Below, piece after piece: positions 59,065-64,000 of a stretch of 64,000 nt of DNA; within the stretch, counting starts at the first letter, position 1; each line of letters opens with the position of its first letter. The DNA comes from Fratercula arctica (Eukaryota; Chordata; Aves; Charadriiformes; Alcidae), in the NCBI GenBank assembly GCA_947846985.1, contig CANTUZ010000002.1, forward strand, positions 62,835,249 to 62,899,248. The letters run 5' to 3'. Made by a program: the position numbers and the translations under genes. Under the pieces are notes generated by a model. That model was not told the origin of the DNA and ran no database searches. It saw only the letters and a list, made by a program, of their open reading frames with translations.

Positions 59065-62000
59065 GATTATGCTTTTTGTGGTAAAGAACAGGCATCTACA
59101 TCAAAGTGAACTGAGACCACCACATTCATCCCCTGTTGTATTTCTCAATGATTTTTAGCCTGCATGTCAGGTTTTTACTTGTATAAAGCCCTGCTAGTGT
59201 GACAGTGAACATATGCTGTTAGTGTGCAATAATTGTTCTTTAGCTCCTTGTTGGTTAGATTTATTACCTAAAATAATCATGCTGCAACAGAGGAAAAAGT
59301 AAATAAAATGTTTATGATCATGGCAAATCTTGTTTCTCCTTTAAATATTGAAAGGGTTGGATGATCTCAATGGCCAAAAATGACTCTAAAACGTATGTAT
59401 GCGTGTTTACGTTGGCTTGGCCAACTTGATATGATTTTCACCATAAGCTTTCTCTTCAGCCAAAAATCACATCACATGAGCCAAAGCAGATAACAGACAC
59501 ATATACCTCTGAGATCATCACTGCCTAAATTACTGAACAGGTTTCCGCACCTCTTCTGGGCATGCATTGAGATGGGAGCTTGCCAATAGCATCTCTTTTT
59601 CCAGCTCATACTATACATAAACACAAATACATATATTACAGCACTATAAATGTAGTGAAGTAAGGGGTGCTAGATTTCCTTCTCCTTCCTCACCAATAAA
59701 CAACAAATGCACCATTTTTCCTCTTTGACAACAAACTGCCATACCCACAGGGCAATCCAAACTTTGACTTGTTAGACATCATAGAGAAAACAAAAAGGGG
59801 TTGGGGGGTTTTATCTTCATTTAACACCTGCCAATATGAACATGAAGGTCTCAAGTCTGTTTTGAAAAGAAACACCTTAGATACTTAAAGGTGCACCTGA
59901 TTTTTAAAAAAACACTAAAATTTTATTTCCAGTACATGGGATGTAGGAACAGGGGAAAAAGAATTGACTACAGAATTAACGTGTTCGGTTTCTCAGCAGC
60001 AAACAGAGCCTGGTCCAGCAGGATGCTTAATTATGCTCCTAACTATAGGCATAAGGAGACCAGTTAGAATATTTTCTTTTTCAGTTTGCTGACTGAGCCA
60101 GAAGTTGCGTGTGGAACATTTTGTATCAACCCAAAACAATTTTCAGTCTTTTAACAGCTGTTATTTATTGACCTCATGTTTTTTTGCTGTTCTATTTGAC
60201 CTGAAAGCAGAAAGTTGCTTTCAGCATGATAAATGTCACTTTTGAGGGTTTTTTAATTATCTTTAATGAAATTTTTGCAATTCTTTACAATGAAGCATTC
60301 ATTTGGAAATGAAAAATCAAACGATTGGACTTTGAAAATATTGTACTAAAACAAATGGGCTTTTTCTGACCCTTTCTTTGTTTAAAGCCTTGTTCTGAGT
60401 TTAGGAGTAGTTTAGGCAGTCCTTGAGAATTTGCTGCTTCCCAGAGTAAACAAAATATTGTTCAAAGATATTCTCCCAGTGCCTGTTTTGAGAATAAATA
60501 GCCCTACTGACACCAGTAGCATTATCACATGTTAAAACAGGGTGCACTCCAGCCTGTTCTACCAAACATATGTGAACCATATTTGTTTTACTCATCTGAC
60601 AGTAAGGGACAATCAAAACTTCCAGGGGTTAGGTGCTGTACGTTAATTAAATGTATATACTGACCCATAGCCTGGGTTACATTTCAAGACTACTCCTCAG
60701 CTCCTTTTTGGGGGAACAGACCTGCCAGTGTGTCTCTAGCCCAGGACAGTCTGCCAAGATCTTACTGTATTTTTCTATCGTTTGGTTGCTTAATGAAAGC
60801 GCTCTGCCCACCCCTCTGGGGAACAGGCTAGCACAAACACGCTTTAACCTTTGTGGTTCCCCTCTGAAACCTGCAACTGACCCTCCCCCCATGAAAAACT
60901 ATAAAAGACTTAGACAACAGGATTAAAATAAAAGACTAAAGAATATACAGAATGTCACACCTGCCGCATTTGTGAATTATTGGTCTCTTAAACTTCTATA
61001 ACCCAGCACCGTTAGTGACACCCTTTATTTACCCTTAAGGCACTTGGCAGCTGCTTAAATGGCTGTCTATGGCAGTTTGGTGGAAACAATAATAATACAT
61101 TATAAATCAATGAAAATGAAGTTTTTGCAGTGATAATCTGATATAGATTTGCTAACATTTATATGAAATTCAATTCTGTTTGATTGCATCAGCATATGTT
61201 TCATTTCTTCCAGCACTATTGATTTTGAAGGTTCTTTACCTATGTCTAAATTATTTCCTTTACAACTTTGCATTGCTGTTTGGAAAGAACCTAAATCAAC
61301 TGAAACCATTTACTTAATTTTTAGCTTTTTTAAAATCTGGTTACTCATGCAATGTGATCTCACTTGTATTTTTCAATAGACAAAAGCTATTAAAACTCCC
61401 AAATCTTCTATATCATTTACCTGCTAAGACTCCTCTGTAATTAAATGTGTTGTTATTTCTAGCAAAACCACTGAAGTACGGGGGAAAAAAAATAAAATAC
61501 ATAACACTGTATTGCCTAGAGTACTCATACCAATGAATAAACCCAAGGTTTTTGTGTTTAAGCGGATGTTGTTAATGCAGATAGAGCAGTGATTGCTTAA
61601 TATGCACAGGCAAATAGCTGCGTCTGTGTACGCTCAGGTGCTGTGTGTACAATGGTGATAACAACCATGTCATAGCACCCTCTCAAATAAAAGAGGTATT
61701 GTTGCTATCCCATTGATTTATTATAAAAATTGAGGCACAAAATCTTCTGAAATTAGGTACTTTAAATGGCTACAAAAGTGTATATATAGATAAAGGACCT
61801 GATTTTGAGACCTATTGGATGCTGTATTCCATCTTCAGCCTTTACCTTGTATTTGAAGTTGAGCGTGCAGAGCATAACACATGCACGTTGTCTGTGCATG
61901 GACTTGTTAGCTTATACTGTTACTATTTTTGTGTGTGTGGTGTTGCTTCCACCAAAATTTCACTGTGGCTTTTGCATAGCTGTAACTCTTGTGCCACAAG

Positions 62001-63769
62001 GGTCTCTTGGACATAAGTTGGACAAGAAACCTTAATGGAATAATACTTTCCCCTGACTTATAAATATTGCTAATTTAGCAGAAAGTTTGCTTTGGAAAAA
62101 ATAAATCCTGGCATGAACAAAACATTCTGCTTCAGCTGTGTCAGAAGGAATTTGATGGGTTGGAAGGTATTTTCTAATTACTTGGTTTCAATTTTTTTTT
62201 CTCAAATATGTCAAAATATTTCTTTAAATACAAAACCTTAAAATCTAATTCACCTGAAAAGAATAAAAATAATAAGTTGTCAATCACTTCGAAGTACTGG
62301 TGCTTCATTCCTAACTAGAAATACCAATAAAATGGCAGAATCTTGCAATCCTTCATGAAAAAGAATTTCTGCCTACCACATAGGTCAAGAAGATCTCCAG
62401 ACTGTGACTCTTCGATAAAGCAGTAGTAGTTGCTGCATGTGGCCTTTTGGCATTCTGAATGTCCTTTACTATTTCTGACACTCAGGGTATTTTCCCTGCT
62501 TGGATACCTCTGTCACCACGCTAGCAATATATGGACACCTACCAAGTTCAGTGTCTCCTTCTGGTGAAAGGCACAGTCATGAAATTGGCCTTTCTGACCA
62601 AAAAATCCTATGCAAGCATGAGCAAGGGAGAGACACACACCTGATTTAAACCACTGAAATTAAGTTCCCTTGCTGTAATACGGTGGTCATGGCTGCAGCA
62701 CTCCCTGAGCAAGAGGAATGACTCTGGCTTGCTGGATCAGAAACAGCACAGCCCGATGCAGTTTCCATCAGATGAATTTGCCCATGCCTCTGGCTACTTC
62801 TGCTCTGTACGCATAAAAGAGTTAGACACTCAACAAAGAGACTTTCCTAGTAAAATGTTGGACAGTTAGAAGTTAAGGATACTTAACACTTTCACGTTAC
62901 AGGGGATTTAGCTGCTTACACGAGAACTGACAAAACTGATACAAACATAATTCCCAACCTGTGTCAAATTCTCCTCTTTGATGCTCATATAAAACCAGAG
63001 GTTTTTCTGGGATGCTAGGTTTATGTGGTTTCTGTCACTGGCACAAATTTTTTTTCCTGCATCTTCTTGCTTTGGACTGTGATATTTGTTAATGAGTACA
63101 CAAATAAACCACATTAATGAACTTCAAATTCAGCAAAAAGAAGAGAAAGTCAAAATAACTGTCATACACCAGTGATATGAAAAACTAGTTCCAGCTTCTC
63201 CCTGCTTTATACATCCCCTGGAAAAGGGAACTTTTACACTAACATGTCTGGATGCTTTTAAGGCAAATTGGCTCCATGTAAACTGCTAAACAGTGTAAAG
63301 TAGATTAACAGACGACAAGATTTTAATCAGTAATAGTCATTACATAGAAAAACAAATGCTTTTTAAGCTACTTCAGGGCACCTATTTCTGTGAGTCAGGG
63401 TTACTCATACAAACAAGGCTGCAGAGTTATTTACTGTACTTCTGTAAGGCCATTTTCCCTATGAGCCACCAGTGGTAAGTGGCTGCCCTGCTTTAACAAA
63501 CAAACTTTGGGTGTGCAGGACATTACAGAAACTACCCTTTGTAGCAACTGCACCTTTGCCACGAAGCTTCAGGGTGAAAGCTGCAAGAATAATTTTGTGG
63601 GACGGAATCAGACCTCCCTTAGGAAGTCACTATCCATCTAAAGTCAATGGAAAGCGCAACTAAGATTTCCTGCAAGATTTTGCTTCTAAACACAAAAATA
63701 CAGCCTTTGCAGATGAAGGACAAAATCCAGCTCTCAGATCTGCATTTCTAGAGGACAAAATCCACCCAG
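59065..63769. other. Unique AT-rich non-coding DNA
   Basis: No gene or named repeat. A perfect ten-base palindrome ACTTCGAAGT lies near 62287. The stretches 61130-61480 and 62040-62330 are very AT-rich. Short open frames near 60651-60926, 61805-62035 and 63472-63663 match nothing known. Confidence 0.5.
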
Positions 63770-64000
63770 CCCAGATCCCTGCTTGGGCAGCCAGGTGTGT
63801 TTGTGCCGCTCCCCACAGGGAGAGCCTGAACCCCAAGACCGCGAGTGCTCAGCCCTGCTCCCACCCCAAGCAGGGACCTGCCGCCCGGGTCAGCAAAGGT
63901 GCCGCTGCCTGGGGTACGGGGCAGCTTCCATCAATGGGCCCAAAGCATCTCCCTTCACCTGCTGTGCTACAGGTTACAGTGCGATGGTGAGGGTACTCAG
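63770..64000. promoter_or_regulatory. GC-rich, CpG-bearing right edge
   Basis: Composition rises sharply to G+C-rich, with about eight CpGs in 230 bases (for example GACCGCGAG near 63838 and GCCGCCCGGG near 63881). This may be the start of a CpG island, a gene or an isochore change continuing past the window. No promoter element or coding exon can be fixed within the visible part. Confidence 0.3.

Noticed and set aside
59345..59395. GGGTTGGATGATCTCAATGGCC as a CR1 3'-end fragment
   Set aside because: The resemblance to 'ggttggactagatgatct' is limited to about 20 bases, with no terminal octamers or extended match.
62155..62180. GATGGGTTGGAAGGTATTTTC as a CR1 end
   Set aside because: Only the short GGTTGGAAGG core matches and the flanks do not.
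1..64000. CRISPR array, operon, prophage, integron or other bacterial accessory system
   Set aside because: No regularly spaced repeats, no dense coding and no ribosome-binding-site-led frames occur. CR1 elements identify the DNA as avian nuclear sequence.
1..64000. Endogenous retrovirus
   Set aside because: I saw no paired long terminal repeats, primer-binding site, polypurine tract or gag/pol/env-like frames. The only reverse transcriptase is of the CR1 LINE.

Overview
The window looks like ordinary non-coding nuclear DNA from a bird, either intergenic or intronic. The clearest pointer is two CR1 retrotransposon copies. Both end in the avian-type octamer TTCTATGA repeat and carry decayed reverse-transcriptase coding sequence. 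The rest is AT-rich, low in CpG, full of stops in all frames, and dotted with mononucleotide runs and worn fragments of old amniote repeats. I find no bacterial, plasmid, phage or organelle signature, no tRNA or rRNA gene, no CRISPR array, and no host protein-coding exon I can defend.

Layout. Positions 1-19185 are mostly unique sequence. They hold a small GC-rich E-box patch (940-1170), a CpG-retaining stretch (about 6290-7780), two fragments of one old repeat family (7282-7355 and 8711-8865), a 20-bp tandem duplication (11791-11830) and a CpG-retaining block (15500-15780). A truncated CR1 lies at 19186-19742 on the minus strand. Positions 19743-39305 hold an old MIR-like patch (20383-20650), a long pyrimidine/T run (21588-21635), a hairpin (24183-24222), a CpG-dense block (29545-29950), an old SINE-like tail (33130-33290), two old CR1 3'-end fragments (34666-34745 and 37863-37945) and a second hairpin (38203-38241). 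The largest element is a 1.6-kb minus-strand CR1 at 39306-40892. It spans most of the reverse transcriptase and the C-terminal region but has a damaged catalytic motif, internal stops and a frameshift.

Positions 40893-64000 hold two old L3/CR1-type fragments (47030-47195 and 51200-51552), three MIR-like patches, a poly(A) tail preceded by AATAAA (55243-55283), a G17 run (57092-57115), a compact inverted-repeat structure (58687-58755) and a GC-rich right edge (63770-64000).

No genes here work together, because no functional gene is visible. If the window has a biological role, it is most likely cis-regulatory. The best candidates are the islands of retained CpG in otherwise CpG-poor DNA, chiefly 29800-29912, 15500-15780 and 6290-7780. 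I did not find a previously undescribed biological system. Repeat-family names below rest on remembered consensus patterns and were not checked against a database.
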